Source of the DNA: an uncultured Parabacteroides sp.
Lineage (GTDB): Bacteria > Bacteroidota > Bacteroidia > Bacteroidales > Tannerellaceae
Direction: 5' to 3'
DNA: 32,347 nt
NCBI RefSeq assembly: GCF_905196875.1
Contig: NZ_CAJJWO010000057.1
Location: forward strand, 1-32,347
In this document: positions 15,138-22,919 of the stretch, one piece after another
How the letters are laid out: each line of letters starts with the position of its first letter
Numbering within the stretch: position 1 is the stretch's first letter
Position numbers and translations under genes: made by a program
Notes under the pieces: model-generated
Seen by the model: the letters and a program-made list of their open reading frames with translations, nothing else
Database searches by the model: none
Told to the model about the DNA's origin: nothing

Positions 15138-16760
15138 TTATCTCAGATTCGGATTGATGTTTTGTTCCGATTGCGGTATCGGCCATACATAATCCTGTTG
15201 ACGGAAGTTCCATTTGTTGACGTACCAGCGGCCATACGGGTCCTGGTTATTATCGCCGTCGACTTTTTCACGCCCGGGGAAAGGTGCTCCGTATATTTTG
15301 CCTTGCAATACTTCATGAGCGATTCCCCAACGACGCAGATCCCAGTAACGGATCCCTTCCATAGCCAGTTCTACACGGCGTTCATTGCGTAGGATAGTAC
15401 GTAGTTTATCCGGATTCGTTTCTGTAATGGGAGGCATGTGTACCGATGTCCGGCTCCGCACTGCATTAATCGTTTGATCCAGTAGTGAACGTGTAATTGC
15501 TTCGCCGCCTTCCAGCTTGGCTTCGAGATAACTTAATAAAACTTCCGGATACCGGATGATCGGGATATTGACTCCATATTTCCGGAGGTCGCCATTGTAT
15601 GATTCGTCGAAGTATTTACGCATCATGAAACCTGTTTGGGTCGTTTGACCGCTTTGGGTGGCATCGACGCTACCACCGTCCGGATGTGAATTATAGACCG
15701 TGTTTTTGAAGGTTGCCCCATTATAATAAATGGTATAGTCCAGACGCGGATCTCTGTTTTTCCCTAAATTATCCTTATCATATAACGGACTGTCGAAACT
15801 GAAATCCGATCCGTCTGTAAATTGATAGGCTTCAAACAGGCTGCCTAGCGGGTTTATAATACTCCATCCCCGGTCTTTTACCGGATAAGCATGTTGGGGA
15901 AGTCCGCAGCCGGCCAGGTCTGTCAGATATTGTGCTCCGATAATTATTTCCGGGCTTCCTTTTTTAGACGGATAGAACACTTCGTTATAATTTTCTTCTA
16001 TACTGTTGTCCCCTAAGGAAATGATCCGGTTATAGGCTTCAGTGGCCTCTTTATACTTCTTTTCAGCCAGGCAGGTTCTTCCCAGAAAAGCATAGGCAGC
16101 CTGCTTAGAGGCCCGGCCTATTTCGGATGATGTCAGCTCTTTCCAACGGGGTAGTCCTTCTGCCGCTTCATTGAATTCTTTTATAATAAATGTAGTGATC
16201 GCTTCTTTCGTGCTTTTTTCGACAGCATTCGCTTCATCCTTCGTTAATACAGTGGTCACTAAAGGTACGTCGTGAAAAAACTGCGACAGATAGAAATATT
16301 GAACCGCCCGGATAAAACGGGCTTCCGATTTGAGCCTGTTGACTACTTCCGGAGAAGCAGGAACCTGATCGACCCCTGACAGGAAACGGTTGCAACTGGC
16401 AATTTTAGAATAAGCATTCGCCCAATAATCTTTGATGAAATTGGTGTTTGCCGTTAAATTGCCGTTTACCATCTGGAAAAAGCCGGAATTGTTTCCTCGG
16501 CGGTCGTATGCGTTATCACTGGCAAATTCAAGAAAGATGACGCCGCTATATGACCAGAAATCCGAAGGATTGTATTCTTCTGCATCGAATGTGATATTTC
16601 CACGGTAGATCCCGGTCAAAGCGATCAATGCATTTTCTTCGCTTGTCCAGAATTCGTTTTCTGCAAAATTATCCAGCGGGTTACGGTCGAGACTGCATGA
16701 TGTGCTGAATAATAAGGAAATCAGCACACAACATACCATATAATATTTACAATGTTTCAT
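15138..16760 (-). CDS. SusD/RagB-family glycan-binding lipoprotein
   Basis: 540 residues. The signal ends at the STSC lipobox (Cys22), followed by SLDRNPLDNFAENEFWTSEENA, typical of mature SusD-like proteins. The TPR-like helical core and the C-terminal SusD_RagB signature are visible: LRTILRNERRVELAMEGIRYWDLRRWG, and the end YVWPIPQSEQNINPNLRQ-like. It sits on the outer membrane as the lid of the SusC transporter and captures oligosaccharides. It begins 5 bp downstream of the SusC stop codon, so the two are translated from one message. The fucosidase and sulfatase genes follow, hinting at fucosylated, sulfated ligands. Confidence 0.95.
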   Translation of the reverse strand: MKHCKYYMVCCVLISLLFSTSCSLDRNPLDNFAENEFWTSEENALIALTGIYRGNITFDAEEYNPSDFWSYSGVIFLEFASDNAYDRRGNNSGFFQMVNGNLTANTNFIKDYWANAYSKIASCNRFLSGVDQVPASPEVVNRLKSEARFIRAVQYFYLSQFFHDVPLVTTVLTKDEANAVEKSTKEAITTFIIKEFNEAAEGLPRWKELTSSEIGRASKQAAYAFLGRTCLAEKKYKEATEAYNRIISLGDNSIEENYNEVFYPSKKGSPEIIIGAQYLTDLAGCGLPQHAYPVKDRGWSIINPLGSLFEAYQFTDGSDFSFDSPLYDKDNLGKNRDPRLDYTIYYNGATFKNTVYNSHPDGGSVDATQSGQTTQTGFMMRKYFDESYNGDLRKYGVNIPIIRYPEVLLSYLEAKLEGGEAITRSLLDQTINAVRSRTSVHMPPITETNPDKLRTILRNERRVELAMEGIRYWDLRRWGIAHEVLQGKIYGAPFPGREKVDGDNNQDPYGRWYVNKWNFRQQDYVWPIPQSEQNINPNLR

Positions 16761-16765
16761 GTTTG

Positions 16766-19700
16766 TTAAAATTTAAGATTTACACCAAATGTATAAGTCG
16801 AGAGGATCGGATAATAAACACCGTTCCCGTTGATCTCAGGATCCCATCCTTTTCTGTATTTATTCCAGCTGCACGGGTTCTCGGCAGCCACATAGAAACG
16901 CAGGCGGGATATTCCGGCTTTTTTCATGATCGGCGACGGCAGTGTATATCCGACCTGAATGTTTTTCAGACGTATATAAGAAGCATCCAGTATCCAGAAA
17001 TCAGACGTTAAAGTATTGAACCCTTCCGCTCCGCTCACTTCCTGCATTCTCGGGTAACTTGGGTAGCGTTGAGGATTGGCCGGATCGAAACGTCCTTCAT
17101 CCTGCCAGGTCTGTACATTTCCCTCTCCGCAAAGAGCCCATCCTGCATAACCGGAAAGCAGACCTTTTACGCCGGCTACACCCTGTATCTGCAAGGCTAG
17201 ATCAAATCCTTTATATTCAGCACCCAGACTCAGCCCGAATGTGAATTTAGGTATGCGTGATCCCAGATATACCCGGTCGTAATTGGGATCCACCTGACCG
17301 TCGGGAACGCCGTCAGGCCCGCTTATGTCTTTATAACGAATATCTCCTTTTTGTGCCTGAGGCAGTAGTTGTGAAACATCCGCCCATTGTTTTACTTCTT
17401 CGTCGTTGATAAATACACCGTCTGTCAGGTAACCGTAATACATCTCCATCGGATAGTCGATAAATAAATCGCTGCCGTTACCGACCATCCCGTTCAACTG
17501 TTCGACGTTTCCGACTCCCAGGCTGACCACTTTATTGTTGATGATGCTTAAGTTACCATTGACATTGTAGGAAACATCTCCGATCTTATTCTGGTGTCCT
17601 ACTTCAAATTCCCATCCTGTATTTCTTAGTTTACCGGTATTCATAACAGAAATTTTCTGGCCGAGTACACTCGAAATGCTTCCGCTCGGCTTATACAGTA
17701 TGTCGTATGTATTCCGGTAGAAATAACTGGCATTTATACTTAACAATCCATTCCAGAAAATACTTTCGAAACCGGCATCATACGTCTGTGTCTCTTCCCA
17801 TTTGATCGTCGGATCAGTTGCTGTAACCACCGCGGCTCCCAAAGCGAAGTTGTCACCGAAGGGATAATTTCTTCCCAGGTTGAATACGGTTTGCCAGGGA
17901 TAGTTACCTATATTCTGATTCCCTAGTTTACCCCAGGATGCTTTTAGTTTTAAGTTGGAAATCCATTCCAGGCTTTCATTTTCTTTGAAAAAGTTTTCTT
18001 CGGAGATTCTCCATCCCGCAGCAAGAGAAGGGAAGAAACCATATTTCTGATTGGTAGGAAAGCGGGAAGAACCATCATAACGCAAGGTCGATTCAAATAA
18101 ATAACGTTCTGCATAATTGTATCTTATACGGCCAAATAAAGATTGTATCGCCCAATCGTATCCTCCTCCTCCTGATTGTTGATTGTCCGGAGAACCGGCA
18201 TTCAGATAGGGAAGATCATTGCCGGGGAATTTATCCCGTGAACCACTTAAATTCCGGTATGACTGGTCTTCCCATGAATAACCTGCCAGTACTCCGAATG
18301 AATGTTGTCCGATTTTCTTATTATACTCGGCAGTGGCCTGGAATGTCTTGTAAATTGTTTTCAACATTTCATGTTTTAATGAAGAAGTCCCTACGCTTTG
18401 ACCTTCCAATAGCCAGGAAGCCTTATAAGTGCGCTGCTCCTGATTCTGATAATTAAACCCTCCGATTGCAGATAGTTTGAGATCTTTTATCGGGCTATAG
18501 TCCAGGCGGATATTTGCGTTTACTTTGAAATCGGGTTCTTCAAAGAACGAATTGGTATAAAGCGGAGTGGCCGGTGTTCCGAACGATTTATTACCTAATC
18601 CCAGTTCTCCGTTGGAAAGACGGGTTGCCCATAATCCGGGAGTCCGTATTGCGGCACCAACTATATCCGGCATGGTGGCTGTACCATCCGGAGTCGGTTC
18701 GTTCCTGGTGGCATAAACCCCCGACAGTCGTGTCGTAACCGTCAGATTGGGGAGGATGTCTGTAATAAGATTCAGACGAGTATTGAAACGTTCGTAATTA
18801 TTTTTCCGGATGATCCCGTCTTCGTGAAGATATCCGAACGACAGGAGATAGCGGTTGCTTGTTGTCCCTCCGTTCAGCGTCAGGTCGTGTCCGGTCTGTA
18901 TGCCTTTTCTGCTGAATACTTCATCCAGGTATCTGTGGTTGCCGTACTTGTCGGGATCACTGCCGTCTTTCATTTTCTGTATCTCGCTTTGGCTATAGAA
19001 TTCCGTTCCTTTCGCTTCGTTCAGCAATTCTGCATATCGCCAGGTGTCGACAAACTCGGGTAGTTCGGTGGGCTGGTTAAAGCCGACATATCCGTTATAA
19101 CTAACGGTCATTTTACCTTCTTTTCCTGTTTTGGTGGTGACAAGAATAACCCCGTTCGCCGCACGTGCTCCGTAAATGGCTGCGGTAGAAGCGTCTTTTA
19201 ATACGGAGATACTTTCCACATCTTCGGCATTGATATCGTTCAACGAACCAGGTATTCCATCGATCAACACGAGGGCGTCGGCTTTGCTGGAGTCGTCTCC
19301 TCCAAAGGAGGCAACGCCGCGGATACGAATTTCGGCACCGTTATTTCCGGGTCGTCCGGAACGTTGAATAACAGTAACCCCTGCCATTTGTCCGGCCAAT
19401 GCATTCGACAGCATGGAGGTTGGGCGGTTAGTCACTTTATCACCCCCTATTTGGGCGATAGAACCGATTACATTTACCTTCTTTTCCGTACCATACCCAA
19501 CAATTACAACTTCTTCCAGAGCCTGAGAGTCTTCCAGCAATTGTATGTTGTAGTTGGTCTTGTTTCCGTCGACAGTAAATTCTTTAGTCAGATAACCGAT
19601 GTATGAGATCTGCAACTTGCTTTCTTGTGGGACTTCCAGCGAAAACTTACCATCCAGGTCGGATATGACTCCGGTGGTTGTCCCTTTGATTACAACATTT

Positions 19701-20131
19701 GCTCCGATAATCGGAAGTCCGGTAGCATCCAGAATAACGCCGGTTATTTTTTGCGGATTATTAGCCGGTCGTGTTGTTTCCTGTATTTCTGCTTTTGCCG
19801 GGATGATGATAATATGTTTACCCTCTATGCGATAAGAAAAGCCGGTGCTTTTCAGCACATCAGTCATGACTGATGACAGGGTTTTATCTTTAAAATCCTG
19901 TCTGATTTTCTTGTTCACATCTAATTTGGTTTGATTGTATGCAATACTTAAACCAGTTTGCTTTTCTATCTCTTCAAAGATGTTCAAGAGTGATTTATTA
20001 TCCCCGGAAATTGTTATCCGTTGGTTCTGTCCCTGGCAAATAGTACTTATCGATAAGGTTAACAATGCCAATATTAATATTTTGCGAAAATTTAGGAGTA
20101 TTTTCTTACTCTTTTGATAGTTTAATTTCAT
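16766..20131 (-). CDS. SusC/RagA TonB-dependent outer-membrane transporter with STN signalling domain
   Basis: 1121 residues from ATG at 20131; an alternative ATG at 20143 adds four residues. Order of parts: signal peptide ending near ICQGQ; an STN domain (about 42-105, ISGDNKSLLNIFEEIEKQTGLSIAYN), the part that talks to FecR-type anti-sigma factors; a carboxypeptidase-regulatory-like domain (KITGVILDATGLPIIGANVVIKG); the plug with EEVVIVGYGTEKK and VSVLKDASTAAIYGARAANGVILVTTK; and a 22-strand barrel ending in YTFGVNLKF with terminal Phe. It imports oligosaccharides using TonB energy. The STN domain together with the adjacent FecR and ECF sigma genes shows a trans-envelope signalling system rather than SusR or hybrid two-component control. 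SusD follows after 5 bp. Confidence 0.96.
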   Translation of the reverse strand: MKLNYQKSKKILLNFRKILILALLTLSISTICQGQNQRITISGDNKSLLNIFEEIEKQTGLSIAYNQTKLDVNKKIRQDFKDKTLSSVMTDVLKSTGFSYRIEGKHIIIIPAKAEIQETTRPANNPQKITGVILDATGLPIIGANVVIKGTTTGVISDLDGKFSLEVPQESKLQISYIGYLTKEFTVDGNKTNYNIQLLEDSQALEEVVIVGYGTEKKVNVIGSIAQIGGDKVTNRPTSMLSNALAGQMAGVTVIQRSGRPGNNGAEIRIRGVASFGGDDSSKADALVLIDGIPGSLNDINAEDVESISVLKDASTAAIYGARAANGVILVTTKTGKEGKMTVSYNGYVGFNQPTELPEFVDTWRYAELLNEAKGTEFYSQSEIQKMKDGSDPDKYGNHRYLDEVFSRKGIQTGHDLTLNGGTTSNRYLLSFGYLHEDGIIRKNNYERFNTRLNLITDILPNLTVTTRLSGVYATRNEPTPDGTATMPDIVGAAIRTPGLWATRLSNGELGLGNKSFGTPATPLYTNSFFEEPDFKVNANIRLDYSPIKDLKLSAIGGFNYQNQEQRTYKASWLLEGQSVGTSSLKHEMLKTIYKTFQATAEYNKKIGQHSFGVLAGYSWEDQSYRNLSGSRDKFPGNDLPYLNAGSPDNQQSGGGGYDWAIQSLFGRIRYNYAERYLFESTLRYDGSSRFPTNQKYGFFPSLAAGWRISEENFFKENESLEWISNLKLKASWGKLGNQNIGNYPWQTVFNLGRNYPFGDNFALGAAVVTATDPTIKWEETQTYDAGFESIFWNGLLSINASYFYRNTYDILYKPSGSISSVLGQKISVMNTGKLRNTGWEFEVGHQNKIGDVSYNVNGNLSIINNKVVSLGVGNVEQLNGMVGNGSDLFIDYPMEMYYGYLTDGVFINDEEVKQWADVSQLLPQAQKGDIRYKDISGPDGVPDGQVDPNYDRVYLGSRIPKFTFGLSLGAEYKGFDLALQIQGVAGVKGLLSGYAGWALCGEGNVQTWQDEGRFDPANPQRYPSYPRMQEVSGAEGFNTLTSDFWILDASYIRLKNIQVGYTLPSPIMKKAGISRLRFYVAAENPCSWNKYRKGWDPEINGNGVYYPILSTYTFGVNLKF

Positions 20132-20204
20132 ACTTTTGTACATTAATCAATGATTACTAAATTTAAGATTCTTACGATTTTAAAATGCGGATTGTTGATT
20201 TCGG

Positions 20205-20240
20205 GGGTCCGGAAAAGGTGTCGCAATTTTCTCCGGTCCC
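20205..20240. repeat. GC-rich inverted repeat between fecR and susC genes
   Basis: GGGTCCGGA (20205-20213) and TCCGGTCCC (20232-20240) pair with one T:T mismatch and an 18-nt loop. On the plus strand seven Ts follow, the form of a terminator for antisense transcripts. On the minus strand no T tract follows, so it may instead be the 3' hairpin of the sigma/fecR message or an operator in the SusC promoter region (20132-20249), where I see no TAnnTTTG box. Confidence 0.55.
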
Positions 20241-20249
20241 TTTTTTTCA

Positions 20250-21251
20250 TTAGAGTCCTTTCTTTTTAAGTGGTTGAATAGTTATTATATTGTCTTCTAT
20301 GTCATACTTTAATCCTCCGACCGTCAGTGTCAATATGTTCATGATATTATCGATACTTTCGTGCTGAGAGAATTTAATAGTATACAGATCGGGTGTGAAT
20401 AACCGTGAGTTGATAACAAACTGAACGGCATATTCCCGTTGCAGGGTTGCCAGTATCTCTTTCAGCGGTTGATTCATAAAGTTTAGTTCTCCCTTGGTCC
20501 AACCACAATAATTAGCGGCATTGATCGTTCTTTTCTCAAAAGCCCCCGTTCGGTAGTTGTATTCCAACTGTTCGTTGGGTGATAGGATAAAGGAGTTTTC
20601 ATCTTCTGTTGTTTTATCTACTTTTACAGACCCGTTTTCAAGCGTTGTAATGATTTTGTCACTTTCTGTGTAAGCCTGTACATTGAATTTTGTTCCAAGC
20701 GCCTGCACCTTTATATGGTTTGTTTTGACAATGAAAGGGCGCTTTTTATCTTTTTCAACACTGAAGTTTGCCTCTCCCGATAAATAGATGGAACGTGTAT
20801 CTCCTTTGAATTTTTTTGGATATATAAGGATACTTCCGGAATTTACATTGGCCTTGGAGCCATCCGGTAATATAAATTCTTTCTTTTCTCCATCCGGGAC
20901 AAAACATTGTACCAATTCGATTTCGGATGTGTATTTCTGCACGTATAAATAGGAACCAACCACCGATAGAAGGGGAATGAACAGAATGGCTGCTGCCCGT
21001 GCCAGACTTTTTGTTATTTTATTTAGTTGCTTTTGCTGTCGATTGTGTTTAATCTTTCTGCGAGTTTCCTTCAATGAGTGGTAAGTACTCATGTCTGCTT
21101 TTTGCGGATATTCGTTCCAAAGAGAAAGCAGTGCTTCTTCTTTTTCCTTTTGGTTGGATGGGTTTACGATCCATTCCCATACTTTGCTCCGGAGTTCGGG
21201 GTCGAATGTATGGTTCACCAGATTATGTAGTATCTTATATGCTTTCGACAT
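20250..21251 (-). CDS. FecR-family anti-sigma factor
   Basis: 333 residues from ATG at 21251. The open frame reaches 21302, but the 21251 start (MSKAYKILHNLV) gives the usual cytosolic beginning. Residues 1-80 bind the sigma factor, a membrane helix lies at about 84-104 (ARAAAILFIPLLSVVGSYLY), the FecR domain is at about 115-215 (FILPDGSKANVNSGSILIYPKKF, LSGEANFSVEKDKKRPFIVKT, VQALGTKFNV), and a DUF4974-like C-terminal domain at about 265-325 contacts the transporter STN domain. It holds the FecI-like sigma factor until the SusC neighbour signals that its glycan is bound. It lies between the sigma and SusC genes, as is standard for this type of locus. Confidence 0.95.
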   Translation of the reverse strand: MSKAYKILHNLVNHTFDPELRSKVWEWIVNPSNQKEKEEALLSLWNEYPQKADMSTYHSLKETRRKIKHNRQQKQLNKITKSLARAAAILFIPLLSVVGSYLYVQKYTSEIELVQCFVPDGEKKEFILPDGSKANVNSGSILIYPKKFKGDTRSIYLSGEANFSVEKDKKRPFIVKTNHIKVQALGTKFNVQAYTESDKIITTLENGSVKVDKTTEDENSFILSPNEQLEYNYRTGAFEKRTINAANYCGWTKGELNFMNQPLKEILATLQREYAVQFVINSRLFTPDLYTIKFSQHESIDNIMNILTLTVGGLKYDIEDNIITIQPLKKKGL

Positions 21252-21287
21252 GTGTATATATTTCCTGTTTTGTATATAAGATACGTG

Positions 21288-21313
21288 AGTCGGAAAGTAC
21301 ACACAGTCGGAAA
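21288..21313. repeat. Direct repeat upstream of fecR
   Basis: AGTCGGAAA occurs at 21288-21296 and 21305-21313, a 17-bp period (TTTCCGACT twice on the coding strand). It lies 37-62 bp before the fecR start in the 110-bp gap after the sigma gene, a place for a promoter or regulator site. Confidence 0.4.
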
Positions 21314-21361
21314 TGAACTTTTTTCAAAAAATATTTTTGATCGTTTGAAATAGTAGGATAC

Positions 21362-21928
21362 TTAAAGGAAAGCGATAATAAAGAATCCGATTATTTTACG
21401 GATGTCGGCCAGGGCCTGTGTCAGATGGTTTTCGACCGTTCGTTTGCTGATAGACAGACGTTCAGCTATTTCATCGTTGGATATTCCCTCTACACGACTC
21501 ATTTTATATATTTGTTTTCGTTGAGGCGGCATTTTCTCAACAGCAACAGATATGAGGAAATCCAGTTCTTTGGCATATAGTTCTTCTTCGATGCTATCGT
21601 TGTCGGTAGAGATGAATAAGGCATGATCGATCTGTTGCTCCTGGAAATCCCTGAACAGAAGAGAACGTTCGATATGGCGGTAAACGGCATTCTTCGCTAC
21701 TCGGAACAGATAAGCATTCAGGTTCTCGATATTTGTCAGCCGTTCCCTGCTCTGCCACATGGACACAAATATATCCTGGGAAATATCTTCGGCCTCTTCC
21801 TCGTTTTGCAGGATTCCGCTGATGAATCCTTTAATCCGTGGAAAATAATGCAGGAACAATGATTCGAATGCCTGTTCATCGCCCCTGCTGACTGCTTCTA
21901 TGTATCCCTTTTCGGTGGTAAAATCCAT
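21362..21928 (-). CDS. ECF RNA polymerase sigma-70 factor (FecI-like) of the glycan locus
   Basis: 188 residues. Region 2 is NEEEAEDISQDIFVSMWQSRERL followed by LNAYLFRVAKNAVYRHIERS; region 4 is at about 130-180 (VEKMPPQRKQIYKMSRVEGISNDEIAERLSISKRTVENHLTQALADIRK), with a helix-turn-helix. This matches the Bacteroidetes ECF sigma factors paired with FecR and STN-bearing SusC proteins. It should drive the susC promoter when released. The gene has its own housekeeping promoter at 21970, so a basal pool is made constitutively. The C-terminus GFFIIAFL is unusually hydrophobic. Confidence 0.94.
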   Translation of the reverse strand: MDFTTEKGYIEAVSRGDEQAFESLFLHYFPRIKGFISGILQNEEEAEDISQDIFVSMWQSRERLTNIENLNAYLFRVAKNAVYRHIERSLLFRDFQEQQIDHALFISTDNDSIEEELYAKELDFLISVAVEKMPPQRKQIYKMSRVEGISNDEIAERLSISKRTVENHLTQALADIRKIIGFFIIAFL

Positions 21929-21962
21929 TAATAGATAGATTTATTATCTCCTTATCCGAATG

Positions 21963-21970
21963 CAAAGATA
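21963..21970 (-). promoter_or_regulatory. -7 promoter box for the FecI-like sigma gene
   Basis: TATCTTTG on the minus strand at 21970-21963, 35 bp before the ATG at 21928, matches TAnnTTTG. No clear -33 TTTG. Confidence 0.6.
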
Positions 21971-22116
21971 AAGATCGTTTGCTATTAAAAAGGAAAAAAT
22001 AGATAAAACTACTGTCTTTTTTGAAAACCCTATTTATAAATATGCTCTCATTTACGTGGAGAACATGAGGGCTTTATTTAAAAGACTAAATCGTGGCAGT
22101 ATTATTAAAATAATAG

Positions 22117-22124
22117 TATATTTG
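22117..22124 (+). promoter_or_regulatory. -7 promoter box for the structured RNA and the gene behind it
   Basis: TATATTTG at 22117-22124 fits TAnnTTTG, with no good -33 element. The expected transcription start (about 22129-22132) coincides with the first base of the 16-bp terminal stem of the RNA. The rest of the 390-bp gap to the left (21929-22116) shows only the sigma-gene promoter and A/T-rich sequence. Confidence 0.6.
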
Positions 22125-22128
22125 CAAC

Positions 22129-22290
22129 GCTATACATAACTCAAGGGAAGGAACCTTCCGACATTGAAGCAGCAGGCATATCTTATGTCTGCTGCCATCA
22201 TATACGGTTTCGTACCCCCGTGTGGTGCATTAATGTGCCCACTGCCCTTGAGGTGTATAGCAACGGGAAAGGCGGAACCGTTCTTTTTTT
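22129..22290 (+). ncRNA. Structured leader RNA or small RNA, unrecognised class
   Basis: The element is closed by a 16-bp stem: GCTATACA (22129-22136) with TGTATAGC (22254-22261), and CTCAAGGG (22140-22147) with CCCTTGAG (22245-22252), interrupted by TAA against G. Inside are a short GGAAG/CTTCC hairpin (about 22146-22159), a strong 12-bp hairpin (22169-22180 with 22184-22195, 3-nt loop), a small TACG/CGTA hairpin (22203-22214) and GGTGCA/TGTGCC with loop TTAA (22224-22239). This makes a multi-helix junction. Right after the closing stem comes AACGG/CCGTT (22262-22282) followed by seven Ts, the form of a terminator. The next gene starts at 22320 without another promoter, so this is either a cis-regulatory attenuator or riboswitch-like leader, or a free small RNA with read-through. 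It does not match any riboswitch core I know. No expression data are available. Confidence 0.65.
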
Positions 22291-22295
22291 CGCCT
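22262..22295 (+). terminator. Attenuator-like hairpin or pseudoknot before the 146-aa gene
   Basis: AACGG (22262-22266) pairs with CCGTT (22278-22282) before TTTTTTT (22284-22290). The loop bases AGGCG (22270-22274) can pair with CGCCT (22291-22295) beyond the T tract. The two pairings cross, so they either compete or form an H-type pseudoknot with a U-rich loop. Confidence 0.55.
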
Positions 22296-22319
22296 GCTTT
22301 AATCTCTAATATTAATATT

Positions 22320-22760
22320 ATGGAAGCAGAAAACAATTCCCCCGTTGCTGACACCTCTGGTTCTGAACACATCGTTCAGCAGTTCCAACAAGACATTTCA
22401 AAAGATGCTTATTTTGAAGAAGAGTCTATGCGTATCAAGCAGGCCTTTTCCAATACAAAGCAAGGAGAGGATCAACTTCTTTATCTCCGGCATCAGTTGC
22501 AATGTATGAAAACTTTCCTGACAAGGCTCGAACTTCCCTGGGATAAATATATCCCGCTTCTGTTTCGTGGCTTTGCCTGCTATCTGCAATGTGAAGAAAG
22601 AAAAAACGTTCGGAGTAAGAATTATCGGCTTACTGCCGAGCTTATGGAATGCGTTGCTTTTTTATCTCAATCCGGCCGTCTGATTAATAGCATGGCTGAC
22701 TATTATGATAAGCAAATCAAAGAGGTAGATAAGAAGATTGCGGAGAAAAATATATCCTGA
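22320..22760 (+). CDS. Hypothetical 146-residue protein behind the structured leader
   Basis: I do not recognise a family. The start at 22320 (MEAENNSPVADTS) is chosen over the in-frame ATG at 22164, because the longer version would run through the structured RNA and adds an atypical Cys/Pro-rich segment. The protein is mostly helical, acidic at the N-terminus (residues 1-40), with a central segment LLYLRHQLQCMKTFLTRLELPWDKYIPLLF, and ends in a charged coiled coil (DYYDKQIKEVDKKIAEK). There is no signal peptide or membrane helix, so it should be cytosolic. No promoter is visible between the RNA terminator and the start codon, so expression should depend on read-through of the leader. Confidence 0.7.
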   Translation: MEAENNSPVADTSGSEHIVQQFQQDISKDAYFEEESMRIKQAFSNTKQGEDQLLYLRHQLQCMKTFLTRLELPWDKYIPLLFRGFACYLQCEERKNVRSKNYRLTAELMECVAFLSQSGRLINSMADYYDKQIKEVDKKIAEKNIS

Positions 22761-22788
22761 TGTATATATCTTTTTCTGCCTTACTAAC

Positions 22789-22837
22789 CTATTGTCGATG
22801 GCTGTCGGTAATATAAGCTGGTAATTATCGACAATAG
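22789..22837. repeat. 11-bp perfect inverted repeat before the DUF6078-like gene
   Basis: CTATTGTCGAT (22789-22799) and ATCGACAATAG (22827-22837) are exact complements with a 27-bp spacer. It lies 36 bp upstream of the -33 element of the DUF6078-like gene. There is no T tract on either side, so it is more likely an operator or a DNA-looping site than a terminator. Confidence 0.6.
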
Positions 22838-22872
22838 ATTGGTCGCTTATCGTATATTTATGATGCGATTGT

Positions 22873-22902
22873 TTTGCAATTGGATAATAAAATGTAGTTT
22901 TG
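22873..22902 (+). promoter_or_regulatory. Promoter for the DUF6078-like gene
   Basis: TTTG at 22873-22876 and TAGTTTTG at 22895-22902, 18 bp apart, match the Bacteroidetes consensus well. The ATG at 22920 lies 17 bp further on, so the leader is short. Confidence 0.75.
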
Positions 22903-22919
22903 TTAAAACAATATACATT

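Noticed and set aside
22029..22078. Weak hairpin GCTCTCA/TGAGGGC in the gap before the structured RNA
   Set aside because: The stem is 7 bp with a G:T pair and a 15-nt loop, and there is no gene to terminate on the plus strand; not distinguishable from chance.
22129..22261. Structured RNA as SRP RNA, 6S RNA, tmRNA or a common riboswitch (TPP, SAM, cobalamin, FMN)
   Set aside because: Short strings such as GGAAGGAA recall SRP RNA, but the domain IV fold is absent and none of the riboswitch core motifs is visible. By-eye comparison only; an Rfam search would be decisive.
22164..22319. In-frame N-terminal extension of the 146-residue protein through the structured RNA
   Set aside because: The segment is absorbed by base-paired arms and a terminator, and its Cys/Pro-rich translation looks non-coding. 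Translation of a regulatory leader peptide is not excluded.
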